Source: Candidatus Symbiothrix dinenymphae (GTDB lineage Bacteria; Bacteroidota; Bacteroidia; Bacteroidales; Azobacteroidaceae). From it: 64,000 nt of DNA. A program made the translations under genes and the position numbers. This document shows positions 8,008 through 16,983 of this stretch, one piece after another (the first letter of the stretch is position 1; the number at the start of each line of letters is the position of its first letter). The notes under the pieces were generated by a model that did no database searches, was not told the DNA's origin, and saw nothing but the letters and a program-made list of their open reading frames with translations. The DNA lies in contig BBRT01000095.1 of the NCBI GenBank assembly GCA_001417715.1, positions 34,079 to 98,078 of the forward strand, given 5' to 3'.

Positions 8008-9438
8008 ATGATTACATTTTTCATCGCTATCGGATTGCTAATCGGCAGCTATTTTATTTATGGCACGTTCATTGAGCGCGTTTTTGGAGCCGACAGACAG
8101 CATGCGACACCGGCTTACACCCAAACCGATGGGGTCGATTATGTGCCGATGGGCTGGAAACGGGCATTTTTAATTCAATTTTTAAATATCGCCGGCTTGG
8201 GTCCTATTTTTGGTGCTGTGATGGGTGCCGTGTATGGTCCGGTCGCTTTTCTTTGGATTGTTTTCGGCAGCATTTTTGGCGGTGCCGTTCACGATTATCT
8301 TTCGGGGATGATTTCCTTGCGCAACAACGGGATGAGCCTGCCCGAACTCGGCGGGAAGTACATGGGGACGGCTTTCAAACAATCCATGCGGGTGTTCACA
8401 ATCCTTTTGATGGTGCTGGTCGGCGCGGTGTTTATTGCAGGTCCGGCAAAATTGTTGGACAATCTCACGCCCGATTGGTTGAATTATACACGGTGGATTG
8501 TCATCATTTTCACTTATTATGTTTTGGCAACCTTGCTGCCGATTGACAAAATTATTGGCAAGATTTATCCCATCTTCGGCGCGGCATTGCTGTTTATGGC
8601 AGTTGGCATTGCGGTTTCGCTGGTTTGGAACGGCGCGCCAATTCCTGAGGCGACTTTGGCTAACTTGCACAATATGAATCCCAAGTCCGAGCAGTATCCG
8701 ATTTTCCCGATGCTGTTTATTTCGATTGCCTGTGGAGCCATTTCCGGTTTTCACGCTACGCAATCGCCGCTGATGGCGCGGTGTTTGAAAAATGAGAAGG
8801 AAGGTCGGCGGGTTTTTTATGGTGCGATGATTGCAGAAGCCATTGTAGCCATGATTTGGGCAGCCGCCGCGATGAGTTTTTTCGGCACAATGGGCGGGTT
8901 GCACCAATTTTTGAGCGACAATGGCAACAACGCCGCCGTGGTGGTGCAACGCATTTCGGACACATGGCTGGGCAAAGTCGGCGGCATATTGGCTATCTGT
9001 GGCGTAATTGTCGCCCCCATCACTTCGGGCGACACCGCGTTTCGCTCAGCCCGTTTGATAGTTGCCGATTTTCTCAAGATAGGGCAGAAAAAACTGTTGC
9101 CCCGCATTTGGATTTCGCTGCCACTGTTCGCAGTCGGGTTTATCCTGCTCCAAATCAATTTCGACATCATCTGGCGATATTTCGCGTGGGCAAACCAAAC
9201 CCTCGCCGCCGCAACTCTCTGGATGATAACTGTTTACCTCGCAAGTAAAGGAAAAAACTATTGGCTTACTTTCCTTCCGGCACTGTTTATGACCATGGTG
9301 GTGATGACGTACATTCTGGTGGCACCCGAAGGGTTGCAACTGAATTACGCGCTGAGTGTTTGGATTTCGGCACTCGTAACGATTTTGTTGGGAGTGTGGT
9401 TTTTTAGATATGCTGCGTCACAAACGCCTTTGTCTTAG
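8008..9438 (+). CDS. cstA: Carbon starvation protein A family transporter (short form)
   Basis: The 476-residue protein has about 13 hydrophobic segments. The CstA core is clear: FLIQFLNIAGLGPIFGAVMG, GGAVHDYLSGMISLRNNG around residues 91-108, and GAISGFHATQSPLMARCLKNE around 244-264. Family members import pyruvate or peptides; short forms of this size are common in Bacteroidota. It follows mreC by 19 nt and its 3' end overlaps the convergent hydrolase gene by 35 nt. The substrate cannot be read from the sequence. Confidence 0.9.
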   Translation: MITFFIAIGLLIGSYFIYGTFIERVFGADRQHATPAYTQTDGVDYVPMGWKRAFLIQFLNIAGLGPIFGAVMGAVYGPVAFLWIVFGSIFGGAVHDYLSGMISLRNNGMSLPELGGKYMGTAFKQSMRVFTILLMVLVGAVFIAGPAKLLDNLTPDWLNYTRWIVIIFTYYVLATLLPIDKIIGKIYPIFGAALLFMAVGIAVSLVWNGAPIPEATLANLHNMNPKSEQYPIFPMLFISIACGAISGFHATQSPLMARCLKNEKEGRRVFYGAMIAEAIVAMIWAAAAMSFFGTMGGLHQFLSDNGNNAAVVVQRISDTWLGKVGGILAICGVIVAPITSGDTAFRSARLIVADFLKIGQKKLLPRIWISLPLFAVGFILLQINFDIIWRYFAWANQTLAAATLWMITVYLASKGKNYWLTFLPALFMTMVVMTYILVAPEGLQLNYALSVWISALVTILLGVWFFRYAASQTPLS

Positions 9439-10378
9439 CCACATACTCATCCGTGCAGTCCCAATAGGCATTGGCGTGTTCCACATTGGGCACAATCCAC
9501 AATTCTTTCGCGCCCGACTTGGCTTTATACAGCGTATCTGCCATCCACACAGGCACATACGTGTCTTTTTCGCCATGAATAAAAAACATGGGCAATCGGC
9601 ATTTTTTCACCTGCTCCAAAGCGGAGGCTTCTTTGAAATTCCAACCCACTTTCATGTTGGCATACAAAGAAGTGGCATACAATATCGGGAACTCGGGCAA
9701 ACTATATCGCGCTTTCAGTTGGTGCGAAAACTCGTCCCAGACAGAGGTGTAGCCACAGTCGGCAACAAAACATTTAACGTTGTCGGGCAATTTTTCGCCC
9801 GACAGCATCATAGTGGTTGCCGCACCCATCGAAATGCCGTGAACCACGATATGGGTAGAATCGCCAAAGATGCCTTGAGCCACATCAAGCCATTTCAGCA
9901 CATCCAAACGGTCGTTCCAACCCATTTGAATAAACTCGCCACCGCTTTTCCCATGCGCCCGCAAATCGGGCAGCAGTATGTTATAGCCCATCTCGTGGCT
10001 ATACAAATGCCCAATCATCAACATCCGATTAGCATTGTCGGTATAGCCATGAATGATAACAGCCGTGTTGGGCGATTCTGGCACCGCCCGCACATACAGC
10101 GCATGCAGAGGCTGTTTCAAAAGTCTGTCATTGGGGACCTGACCCGCAATCTCCTGTTCTGCCACAATAAACGTGTCGCGCAATGCCGAATTTTGCCGCA
10201 AGCTATCCCCCCAGAGTCTCAAACAGGCATCCTGCCGGGAAAGGTACGCATAAGCATCCTCCGCATCAGAGGCAGTCGTTTTCCTGTCCAGAGATACGCC
10301 AAACATATATATCGTCGCACCGCAGATGCCGGCGGCAATGATGATGACGATTGACAGGGCTGCTTTTATTTTTTTCAT
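9404..10378 (-). CDS. Membrane-anchored or secreted alpha/beta hydrolase
   Basis: The 324-residue protein begins with a membrane segment or uncleaved signal ([20 protein letters not shown]). A serine hydrolase fold follows: [14 protein letters not shown] with the oxyanion HG, the nucleophile elbow [14 protein letters not shown] with Ser in GISMG, the acid region [11 protein letters not shown], and a final His in NVEHANAYW. It resembles the S33/Bem46-like serine peptidase or esterase group; the substrate is unknown. Start 10378 was preferred because the promoter -7 (10395-10403) lies inside the longer reading. Its 3' end overlaps cstA. Confidence 0.85.
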   Translation of the reverse strand: MKKIKAALSIVIIIAAGICGATIYMFGVSLDRKTTASDAEDAYAYLSRQDACLRLWGDSLRQNSALRDTFIVAEQEIAGQVPNDRLLKQPLHALYVRAVPESPNTAVIIHGYTDNANRMLMIGHLYSHEMGYNILLPDLRAHGKSGGEFIQMGWNDRLDVLKWLDVAQGIFGDSTHIVVHGISMGAATTMMLSGEKLPDNVKCFVADCGYTSVWDEFSHQLKARYSLPEFPILYATSLYANMKVGWNFKEASALEQVKKCRLPMFFIHGEKDTYVPVWMADTLYKAKSGAKELWIVPNVEHANAYWDCTDEYVAKTKAFVTQHI

Positions 10379-10394
10379 TGGATGTTTTTTTGCT

Positions 10395-10403
10395 GCAAAG
10401 GTA
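10395..10403 (-). promoter_or_regulatory. Promoter of the alpha/beta hydrolase gene
   Basis: TACCTTTGC on the minus strand, 17 nt upstream of the chosen start. Confidence 0.65.
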
Positions 10404-10449
10404 CTGTTTTTTTCTTTTCCTCCTTGCGCCTTTTTCATTACAAAATGCT

Positions 10450-10458
10450 TACCTTTGC
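10450..10458 (+). promoter_or_regulatory. ispH promoter
   Basis: TACCTTTGC 10 nt before the first candidate ATG (10468) and 28 nt before the last (10486). It is divergent from the hydrolase promoter. Confidence 0.65.
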
Positions 10459-10467
10459 GGAAAAAGG

Positions 10468-11403
10468 ATGAAAATAAAAAGCATGATGAATAGAATTGTC
10501 GAAATAGACCCCAATTCGGGCTTTTGTTTTGGGGTGGTGAATGCCATTGAGAAGGCGGAAGCGGAGTTGGCAGTTACCGGTTGGCAGTTACCAGTTACCA
10601 GTTACCGGTTACCGGTTAGCAACCCTTCTGTGTTGTATTGTCTTGGGGATATTGTGCATAATAGTCAGGAGGTTGACCGGTTGAAAACGAAGGGGTTGCA
10701 GACTATTAACCATGCGGATTTGCAGGCTATGCGGGGTAAGAAGGTGCTGTTGCGGGCGCATGGTGAGCCGCCTTCGACTTATGAACTGGCTCGGCAAAAT
10801 GCGATTCAGATTATTGATGCTACTTGTCCGGTTGTTTTGCAGTTGCAGAAAAAAATCCGCGAGAAATTTCAGACTACCGACCCTACGCGGTCACAGATTG
10901 TGATTTTCGGAAAAATTGGTCATGCCGAAGTCAATGGGCTGGTCGGACAAACGGACGGAAAAGCCACCGTCATCGAGCACATAGCGGATATTGAACAGCT
11001 GGATTTCACGAAAGATATTTACTTGTTTGCGCAAACTACGATGTCGGTGGACGGTTTTGAGGCGATTGTTGCCGCGATACAGGCACGCATACAGCCACCG
11101 GTCGCGTTTAATTATTTCGACACTATTTGTCGGAAAGTTGCCAATCGGGTGCAAAGTATTCAACAGTTTGCCTCCAAACACGATTTGGTGCTGTTTGTGG
11201 CAGGCGAAAAAAGTTCAAACGGAAAAGTGCTGCTAAGCGAATGTCTGAAAGCCAACGCCAACACGCACCTCATTTCCAACGCACGGGACATCGACCCCGA
11301 ATGGCTAAAAACGCCCGCTTCCATCGGCATTTGCGGTGCCACATCCACCCCAAAATGGCTGATGGAGGAGATTGCGGCAGCAATCGGTCAGTGCGGACTT
11401 TGA
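10468..11403 (+). CDS. ispH: 4-hydroxy-3-methylbut-2-enyl diphosphate reductase with repeat insert
   Basis: IspH makes IPP and DMAPP in the last MEP step. The three cluster cysteines are visible in GFCFGVV, DATCPVV and [15 protein letters not shown], with the His motifs [17 protein letters not shown] and [13 protein letters not shown] and the Thr-containing [10 protein letters not shown]. Near residue 30 the usual short loop before LYCLGDIVH holds an extra stretch ([18 protein letters not shown]) encoded by the GTTACC repeat at 10571-10620. ATG 10468 is the first start after the promoter; 10483 and 10486 are also possible. It is convergent with murB, with a 6-nt gap. Confidence 0.93.
   Translation: MKIKSMMNRIVEIDPNSGFCFGVVNAIEKAEAELAVTGWQLPVTSYRLPVSNPSVLYCLGDIVHNSQEVDRLKTKGLQTINHADLQAMRGKKVLLRAHGEPPSTYELARQNAIQIIDATCPVVLQLQKKIREKFQTTDPTRSQIVIFGKIGHAEVNGLVGQTDGKATVIEHIADIEQLDFTKDIYLFAQTTMSVDGFEAIVAAIQARIQPPVAFNYFDTICRKVANRVQSIQQFASKHDLVLFVAGEKSSNGKVLLSECLKANANTHLISNARDIDPEWLKTPASIGICGATSTPKWLMEEIAAAIGQCGL
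10571..10620 (+). repeat. In-frame GTTACC-family insert in ispH
   Basis: CAGTTACCGG, GGCAGTTACC and related units repeat about six times without a stop in the ispH frame. Same family as in ispG and pepT. Confidence 0.9.
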
Positions 11404-11409
11404 CCCGCA

Positions 11410-12438
11410 TTAAATGTAATTCACCTCCGGCGACAGCTCAATGCCGAATTTGGCATTGACGGTAGCCTGAATTTCCTCCGCCAGATGCACAATATCGTCT
11501 GCTGAGGCGTTGTTTTTGTTGACCAGCACCAGCGGATTTTTCTCGTAAACAGCGGCTCCTCCGATTGTTTTGCCTTTCAGTCCGCACTGGTCGATGAGCC
11601 ATGCAGCGGGGATTTTGACTATTTCTTTGCCGTCGGCGGTGGTTTCGGGTTCAAAAAAGTGCGGCATATCGGGATATTGCCGCTGCAAAGCCTCGAAATG
11701 GGGCTTGCAGACGTAGGCGTTGAGGAAAAAACTGCCGGCATTGCCCAGCACTTTGGGGTCGGGGAGTTTGGACTCGCGAATGGCGATGACTGCCTCGCGC
11801 ACGGTTTTCAAATTGACGATTTTGCCCTCCAAAGTGCTGCGGAGGTTGCCGTAGTCGAGTTTGAAGACGGGCTTTTTGGACAGTTTGTACACCACCTGCG
11901 TGATGTAATACAAACCGCGCTCCTCCGGTTGTTTGAAAAACGTGTGGCGGTAACTAAATTGACATTCTGCTTTCGTGAAAATGCGTTTTTCACCCGTTTC
12001 GACGGCGTAAGCGTGCACTTCTTCGATGCAATCGCCCGCTTCCACGCCATACGCCCCGATGTTTTGAAACGCACTCGCGCCCACCTCGCTGGGGATGAGC
12101 GACAGGTTTTCGATGCCGCCCCAGCCATTGTCCACGCAATGCAGAATGAAATCGTCCATCATCTCGGCAGCCCCCACTTTCAACGTAACGCTGTCGGCAT
12201 CCTCCGCGATTTTGTCAATCCCCTTGATGCCCGAATGAACAATCACCCCATTGAAGTCGCTCAAAAACAGCAAGTTGCAACCATTGCCAATGTGCCAAAA
12301 AGCCTGCGAGAAAAAATATTCATCGCTCAACAGTTTGTGCAAATCAGATTCCGACTCATACTCCACAAACCAGCGCGTTTTAACGTTGAGTTTGAACGAG
12401 TTGTGATTAAGTAAAGAATAATTTTCAAGTATTTTCAT
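11410..12438 (-). CDS. murB: UDP-N-acetylenolpyruvoylglucosamine reductase (type I)
   Basis: The 342-residue flavoprotein reduces enolpyruvyl-UDP-GlcNAc to UDP-MurNAc in the cytoplasm. FAD-binding motifs (HIGNGCNLLF; IPSEVGASAFQNIGAYG), the catalytic Arg region (SYRHTFFK), the proton donor Ser in LGNAGSFFLN, and the type I C-terminus (AAWLIDQCGLKGK) are all present. Length matches E. coli-type MurB. It sits 38 nt downstream of the type IIG gene on the same strand, so it may share that gene's transcript; no clear promoter is seen in the gap. Confidence 0.94.
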   Translation of the reverse strand: MKILENYSLLNHNSFKLNVKTRWFVEYESESDLHKLLSDEYFFSQAFWHIGNGCNLLFLSDFNGVIVHSGIKGIDKIAEDADSVTLKVGAAEMMDDFILHCVDNGWGGIENLSLIPSEVGASAFQNIGAYGVEAGDCIEEVHAYAVETGEKRIFTKAECQFSYRHTFFKQPEERGLYYITQVVYKLSKKPVFKLDYGNLRSTLEGKIVNLKTVREAVIAIRESKLPDPKVLGNAGSFFLNAYVCKPHFEALQRQYPDMPHFFEPETTADGKEIVKIPAAWLIDQCGLKGKTIGGAAVYEKNPLVLVNKNNASADDIVHLAEEIQATVNAKFGIELSPEVNYI

Positions 12439-12476
12439 CCAAATATATTTTGTTTTCTTTGTAATACAAGGTATCC

Positions 12477-15400
12477 TTAGAATAAATTCGTCACCCCATA
12501 CAATTCATAAACCAACGCATCTATCTCTTTTTCCCACTCCAAAGTGTCTGCCGCAGGGTTGGCGGATTTGGCAGCGAGGATTTTATCGACAAGTGCGATG
12601 ATTGGTTCTTGCTTTTCGGCAATTTTAATGGGAATTTGCATCAATGGTTCTTTATCTAATTGATAGTTATCGCCTTGCATTTTTCCCTTATTTTTTAGCC
12701 AAAATGCTATTAGACTTGAATTTAGCAAACCTAATAAATATTTTAAATTGCATTTTTTTGTCTTTATAATATTCACCGCCATCATTACATAACATTCTTC
12801 TTTCGTATAGGCAAAAGTTGGTTTTGTGCATTTTCGCACAGATAAAATCTTTTCTCCTTGTTCAAAAAAAGACGAGTCTCTTGACCAGTGTAAATGGTAG
12901 AAATCTAATTTCTCATTCTGATTTTCTCGCCTGTCTTCCATTATATCTTTATATTTTACAAGATGCTTAAGAATATTAGGTGCATCATTTAGAAAATTAT
13001 TTTTTGTAATGTACAAGATATTTGATTTTGACGGCTTTATATGGAATTTTTCAATTTCCGATGGCTCATATAGCGGTTTTATGTATTTAATTTCATCATC
13101 CAAACAATTAGTAAATTTGTCTTTACCAACAACAAAAACACCATCGCCGACTTTAATGTTAAACTTTTGCAAATTAGTTTGTGAAATTTTCCAAATATTT
13201 TTGTTATTCACAACATCCGGATTGGGTACAATTCCTTGCGCTATTTCTTTGTCCTCCAAATAAACAGCATCTTTTGCAATTTTCTCAAAAATAGAATCAT
13301 CTGCATTGAAAGTCAAAAACTTGTCTCTGTAATTTTCACAAACAACAGTGGGATGCAAATACGTTGCCTTAGTGTTTGGCTTTTTGTCCAACAAATCCAA
13401 TACATCGGAATATTTTGAAACGCCTGCCAATTTTCTATAATCAAACGAATATTTATCACATTTCTGATTCAAAAACGACATGACCATTGTTTGAATGCTT
13501 GCACTATCAAAAACCATAAAACTGCCAAAATCAACAAGTTGCAATATTTTTGTGTTCTCAATGATATAATTTCTCATTTTACTTGCGCCTTCATTTGTAA
13601 CCCAATTATTGGTGGCAATAAAACTTAAAATTCCATTTTCTTTTAACAAACTCATACCAAAACAAACAAATAGATACCACAAATCCATTTTGCCTTGATA
13701 ATAAATTGAGTCCCTCAAGCCATCAAAAACACTTTTTTCGGCTCTGCCTTCTTTCAGATACGGCGGATTGCCAATCACCAAATCAAACCCCACAAAATCG
13801 CCGTCATCATTCAACACTTCGGGAAACTCAAACCGCCACTCGAAAGAGGCACGCACTTTGTCTTTGTAGATTTTGTCCAGCGTGGCTGCTTTTTGTGTGA
13901 GTTCTGCGGTGCGTTGCTGCCATGTTTCGTCCTGAAATTCCGCAAATGAGCCATGGGTCTGTAGAAACAACTCATTTTCAGCCTGTTTCAGTTCTGCATA
14001 ATCTTTATCATTTTTGGCATCATTCAGTTGCAGAAAAATGGTGCGAATTTCATTTATTTGCCGTACATATTCTTGCTTTGTAGCCTTGTCGGTGGTAGAT
14101 TTATATAACAAAACAGCATTTTTATATTTTTGCGTTTCGCGTTTCACCGTATGTTCCATTCCGGACGTTCCTGTAAACTTATCGTGCAAATTAAACCGAC
14201 TCATCAACGAATTGCCATGTTTAATGTTAATGTCAATGTTTGGGAAAGTTTCCAAAGCACCCCGTCCCCCGGAGGGGGATTTAGGGGGCTGTTTGTAATA
14301 AGCATGTTTCAACAACTCAATCCACAGTCGCAACCGGCAGATTTGCACGGAGTTAGGATTGATGTCCACACCGAAAAGGCAGTTTTCAATAAGGGTTTGC
14401 TTTTCAAAAAAGAGCGTTTCCTGCACCCGTTGACTTTCCAAATTTTGGGGGTGGTATTGGAAAATGCCCGATTCACTGTCCGTCACAATCAGTTCGTCAT
14501 TTTCAATCGTGATGTGATAATCGCGGAGGCGTTTGCCCGTCTTATCCACCAAAATGCCTAATTCTGATTTAATCCTAATCAGCTCATTCAGAGCGGAAAC
14601 AAGGAAGTGACCCGACCCAACAGCAGGGTCGCAAATCCGAATGGAATTGAAAATTCGGTTAGCTTCGGCAATAGTGTCAATCTTGTTGTAAAGGTCGGAA
14701 ATTGTTTGGCAATTCCAGCCTTTCGCATCATTGAATTTCTGAATAACCGCCTTTGGAATCGCTTCACGGCACATATACATCGTGATGAAACTCGGCGTGA
14801 AAAACGAGCCGTCTTTGTAGCCGTTGATTTTTTCAAAAATAAGTCCCAGCACCGATGCCGAAATGAGCGGTTTGTTCTCCTCCTGAATTTCTTCTGACCC
14901 CTCGCTGCTGAAATCGTAGGCATCAAGAAAGCGCAACAGATATTCCAAGGGGCGCATTGTGGGGGCAACACCCGCGTTGCCTCTGCCGTGCAACACCGAT
15001 TTTGGGTGCAAATCAATGAAAATATTGTTGTCCAAACTGTCGATACAGATTGTTTTGTCCTCTATTTCGGTCATTTCAAACAGCGAACTGTTGAGGTATG
15101 GCACATGGGAAAATTTGGCTTGCAGTGCGGGCTTGCGCTCCGTTTCCGTTTTTGCCAAAACGGAAAAGAAAAGCATATCGAGGTCGTTGTAATCGTGCAA
15201 TTTTTCGGGCGAGAGAAAAGCAAAATCAGTCCCTCTCAATCCCCCCTCAGGAGGGCTATTGTATTTCACAATTTGCGCCTCCAGCAGTTTGAGAAATAAG
15301 ATGCGATTTATCCATGTAATAGTGAGGTTGAGCGCAATGTCAAATGGCTCAGCATCAACATTTTGCGATTTTCCTTTGATTTCAATGCGTTCAATCGCAT

Positions 15401-16262
15401 TTTCCAAAAGGGAGCCGCTGTCGCGGCTGCCCTCTTTTTTGCGCTCGATGAACTTTTGTGCGCCGCGCTTCACTTCTTCCAAACCCATAATGTGCAGCAG
15501 TTCAGCGTAAAACTCGTGGTTCAGTTCGTTGGCATCGTTGGCGAAGGGCAGTTTCAGGAGATGAATTGGCGACAGAAATTTGTACATGGCAATCAATTGT
15601 TTGTCGTCTTCCGTGTTGGCATTGCGGAGGGTTTCTTCGTATTCGCGAATGTCAAAATGGGTGTATTGAATTTTATCCAACACATTTTCAATAGCAGGAG
15701 CGGCAATTTCTTTATAAAATGTATCGGTCGTTTTTGCTGCCGAAGTTTTATTTTCAAATTCTGTGAATTGCTTTTCCAATTTTGTGTTGTCTCCAAAAAC
15801 ATCCTCAAAGTTTCGTGCATCAAACACAAACCACTCGTAGATATTTGTGATAATTAGGTAACGTAATTCAAGATTTTTGCTTGTTTTTCGTTCGCGCAAA
15901 TAGTACAACACAAGTTCTTGAAACGATTTTACATTTAGATTTTCTTTTGTCACCATTTCCGCCTTATTGATGGGACTTTTCATTTCAATCAACACGCCCA
16001 CAGGCGAATCGGATGTCGTTCCATTATGAATAACAAGGTCTGCACGTCCTTTGGTGTTGATATAGTGTTGGTTTTTATAGTAAACGGCATTAAGGAAGTC
16101 TTTCATCAAGTTTTTGTGAAATTCTTCCGTTTCTTTAAGATTGATGCGTTCAAGCAGAGAAGCAAACTCTTTTTTGAACACTTCAATTTCCGCTCTATTC
16201 GGCTTTTGCTTGAGAAAAGCCGGGTTGAGTGCTTGTTTGGGGGTCTGAATGCCGTTTTGCAT
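12477..16262 (-). CDS. Type IIG restriction-modification enzyme (nuclease-methyltransferase fusion)
   Basis: The 1,261-residue single-chain enzyme combines DNA cutting and N6-adenine methylation. The N-terminal PD-(D/E)XK nuclease shows Asp in GRADLVIHN (about residue 75) and ExK in VGVLIEMKSP (Glu 93, Lys 95). The methyltransferase has motif I as DPAVGSGHF (about 543) and motif IV as NPPY (about 831). The C-terminal 300 residues (AT-rich DNA, KISQTNLQKFN onward) are the likely target recognition domain. Two short stretches, SPPEGGLRG and PPKSPSGGRG, do not belong to the family and come from a palindromic repeat. It has its own promoter at 16290-16298 and lies directly upstream of murB. The recognition sequence cannot be predicted. 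Confidence 0.9.
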   Translation of the reverse strand: MQNGIQTPKQALNPAFLKQKPNRAEIEVFKKEFASLLERINLKETEEFHKNLMKDFLNAVYYKNQHYINTKGRADLVIHNGTTSDSPVGVLIEMKSPINKAEMVTKENLNVKSFQELVLYYLRERKTSKNLELRYLIITNIYEWFVFDARNFEDVFGDNTKLEKQFTEFENKTSAAKTTDTFYKEIAAPAIENVLDKIQYTHFDIREYEETLRNANTEDDKQLIAMYKFLSPIHLLKLPFANDANELNHEFYAELLHIMGLEEVKRGAQKFIERKKEGSRDSGSLLENAIERIEIKGKSQNVDAEPFDIALNLTITWINRILFLKLLEAQIVKYNSPPEGGLRGTDFAFLSPEKLHDYNDLDMLFFSVLAKTETERKPALQAKFSHVPYLNSSLFEMTEIEDKTICIDSLDNNIFIDLHPKSVLHGRGNAGVAPTMRPLEYLLRFLDAYDFSSEGSEEIQEENKPLISASVLGLIFEKINGYKDGSFFTPSFITMYMCREAIPKAVIQKFNDAKGWNCQTISDLYNKIDTIAEANRIFNSIRICDPAVGSGHFLVSALNELIRIKSELGILVDKTGKRLRDYHITIENDELIVTDSESGIFQYHPQNLESQRVQETLFFEKQTLIENCLFGVDINPNSVQICRLRLWIELLKHAYYKQPPKSPSGGRGALETFPNIDINIKHGNSLMSRFNLHDKFTGTSGMEHTVKRETQKYKNAVLLYKSTTDKATKQEYVRQINEIRTIFLQLNDAKNDKDYAELKQAENELFLQTHGSFAEFQDETWQQRTAELTQKAATLDKIYKDKVRASFEWRFEFPEVLNDDGDFVGFDLVIGNPPYLKEGRAEKSVFDGLRDSIYYQGKMDLWYLFVCFGMSLLKENGILSFIATNNWVTNEGASKMRNYIIENTKILQLVDFGSFMVFDSASIQTMVMSFLNQKCDKYSFDYRKLAGVSKYSDVLDLLDKKPNTKATYLHPTVVCENYRDKFLTFNADDSIFEKIAKDAVYLEDKEIAQGIVPNPDVVNNKNIWKISQTNLQKFNIKVGDGVFVVGKDKFTNCLDDEIKYIKPLYEPSEIEKFHIKPSKSNILYITKNNFLNDAPNILKHLVKYKDIMEDRRENQNEKLDFYHLHWSRDSSFFEQGEKILSVRKCTKPTFAYTKEECYVMMAVNIIKTKKCNLKYLLGLLNSSLIAFWLKNKGKMQGDNYQLDKEPLMQIPIKIAEKQEPIIALVDKILAAKSANPAADTLEWEKEIDALVYELYGVTNLF
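14259..14291. repeat. C/G-rich palindrome inside the type IIG gene, copy 1
   Basis: A CCCCC-GG-AGGGGG hairpin followed by ATTTAGGGGGCT. On the coding strand it supplies PPKSPSGGRG, between AYYKQ and ALETFPNIDI, where related enzymes have an unrelated short loop. Confidence 0.85.
15229..15257. repeat. C/G-rich palindrome inside the type IIG gene, copy 2 (opposite orientation)
   Basis: AGTCCCTCTCAATCCCCC followed by CTCAGGAGGGCT. It matches the reverse complement of copy 1 in layout and encodes SPPEGGLRGT on the coding strand, again without breaking the frame. Confidence 0.75.
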
Positions 16263-16289
16263 ACGATTGTATAATTATCTTTTTTGTTT

Positions 16290-16298
16290 GCAAAAGTA
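16290..16298 (-). promoter_or_regulatory. Promoter of the type IIG gene
   Basis: TACTTTTGC on the minus strand, 28 nt upstream of the start codon. Confidence 0.65.
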
Positions 16299-16375
16299 CA
16301 ACTAAATTTTGACATAGCGAACTTACCCTGACCGAGGACACCACAAAAATATTTGTTAATTCAAAAATAAAAATT

Positions 16376-16384
16376 TACCTTTGC
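16376..16384 (+). promoter_or_regulatory. Promoter of the candidate structured RNA
   Basis: TACCTTTGC with TTTG at 16352-16355 and a 20-nt spacer: one of the best promoters in the window, with no open reading frame for 340 nt behind it. Confidence 0.75.
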
Positions 16385-16499
16385 AGCCGAATATTTTTTA
16401 GTAAAAAAACTCATTAAAAATTTTATGACAACATGATACAATTGCGTTAATTCGCACATTTTTAAGGACATAATGAATAATATATAGCGGTTGCTATTT

Positions 16500-16675
16500 A
16501 TTCCGGTTGTACGAAGTTCCACAACATTGCCATTTTTTTTTGGCAAAACAACCCCGGAGAATAGGTTAGTAAGTGTTTGCGCGTTTTTGCGTGGGCTTGA
16601 TTTATCCGGGGAATTATAAAAAATAGGTGGTGGAACACCTTGTACAACGATAAGGTTAGGTTTCACGCTTTTTTT
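16500..16675 (+). ncRNA. Candidate 6S-like structured RNA
   Basis: A strong promoter (16376-16384) reads into a non-coding stretch with nested complementarity. GTTGTAC (16506-16512) pairs with GTACAAC (16642-16648), AAG with CTT, and TTCCAC (16517-16522) with GTGGAA, giving a closing stem of about 16 bp. Inside lie a TTGCCA/TGGCAA hairpin, a second long stem CCCCGGA (16552-16558)/TCCGGGG (16605-16611), and an apical TTTGCGC/GCGTGGG helix. An eight-T run at 16669-16676 could end transcription. A closed rod with a large central bubble is the 6S RNA plan, and a 6S-Flavo family is known in Bacteroidota; membership is inferred, not shown. The exact 5' end is uncertain, since about 110 nt separate promoter and structure. 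Confidence 0.55.
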
Positions 16676-16731
16676 TGTGTCCCAAAACGAAATTTTTTAA
16701 TATTGATACGTCCAAATAAAAACGAACAAAA

Positions 16732-16983
16732 ATGAATGCAAATGCAAAATTAAGGTTAAAATTGCGGGTTCTCGCCACAGCAAGAGCGCATACGCTTGCC
16801 GTAGTAATGGAAAAACTTGCCTCCAGTGGTCATTCTTTCCACTATTCAAGCAGAAAGAAAGCGCTGTATGTGCCTTTCAATCATGACAATGAGAAGCAGT
16901 ATTTACTGTCGCGGTTGCTATTGGCAGAAGTGGCGGACAAGGAACTGTCGGCAGAGGTAATTGTCAGCGGCGACTCAACGTAA
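16732..16983 (+). CDS. Hypothetical protein, 83 residues
   Basis: Not recognised. The short protein is basic at its N-terminus (NAKLRLKLRVLATARAH), contains SFHYSSRKKALYVPF in the middle, and has a Leu-rich acidic C-terminal half (LLSRLLLAEVADKELSAEV). No signal peptide or membrane segment is seen. It lies about 55 nt after the T run that closes the candidate RNA, and its last 20 nt overlap the 3' end of the convergent Zur-receptor gene. No own promoter was found, so it may be read through from 16376. Confidence 0.5.
   Translation: MNANAKLRLKLRVLATARAHTLAVVMEKLASSGHSFHYSSRKKALYVPFNHDNEKQYLLSRLLLAEVADKELSAEVIVSGDST

Noticed and set aside
9410..10354. A 314-codon plus-strand frame
   Set aside because: It is antisense to the alpha/beta hydrolase, whose catalytic motifs are clear.
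11659..12414. A 251-codon plus-strand frame
   Set aside because: Antisense shadow of murB, rich in Phe, His and Arg as expected for a mirror frame.
16361..16666. A 101-codon minus-strand frame
   Set aside because: It is antisense to the structured RNA, has a poor composition for a protein and no start signal.
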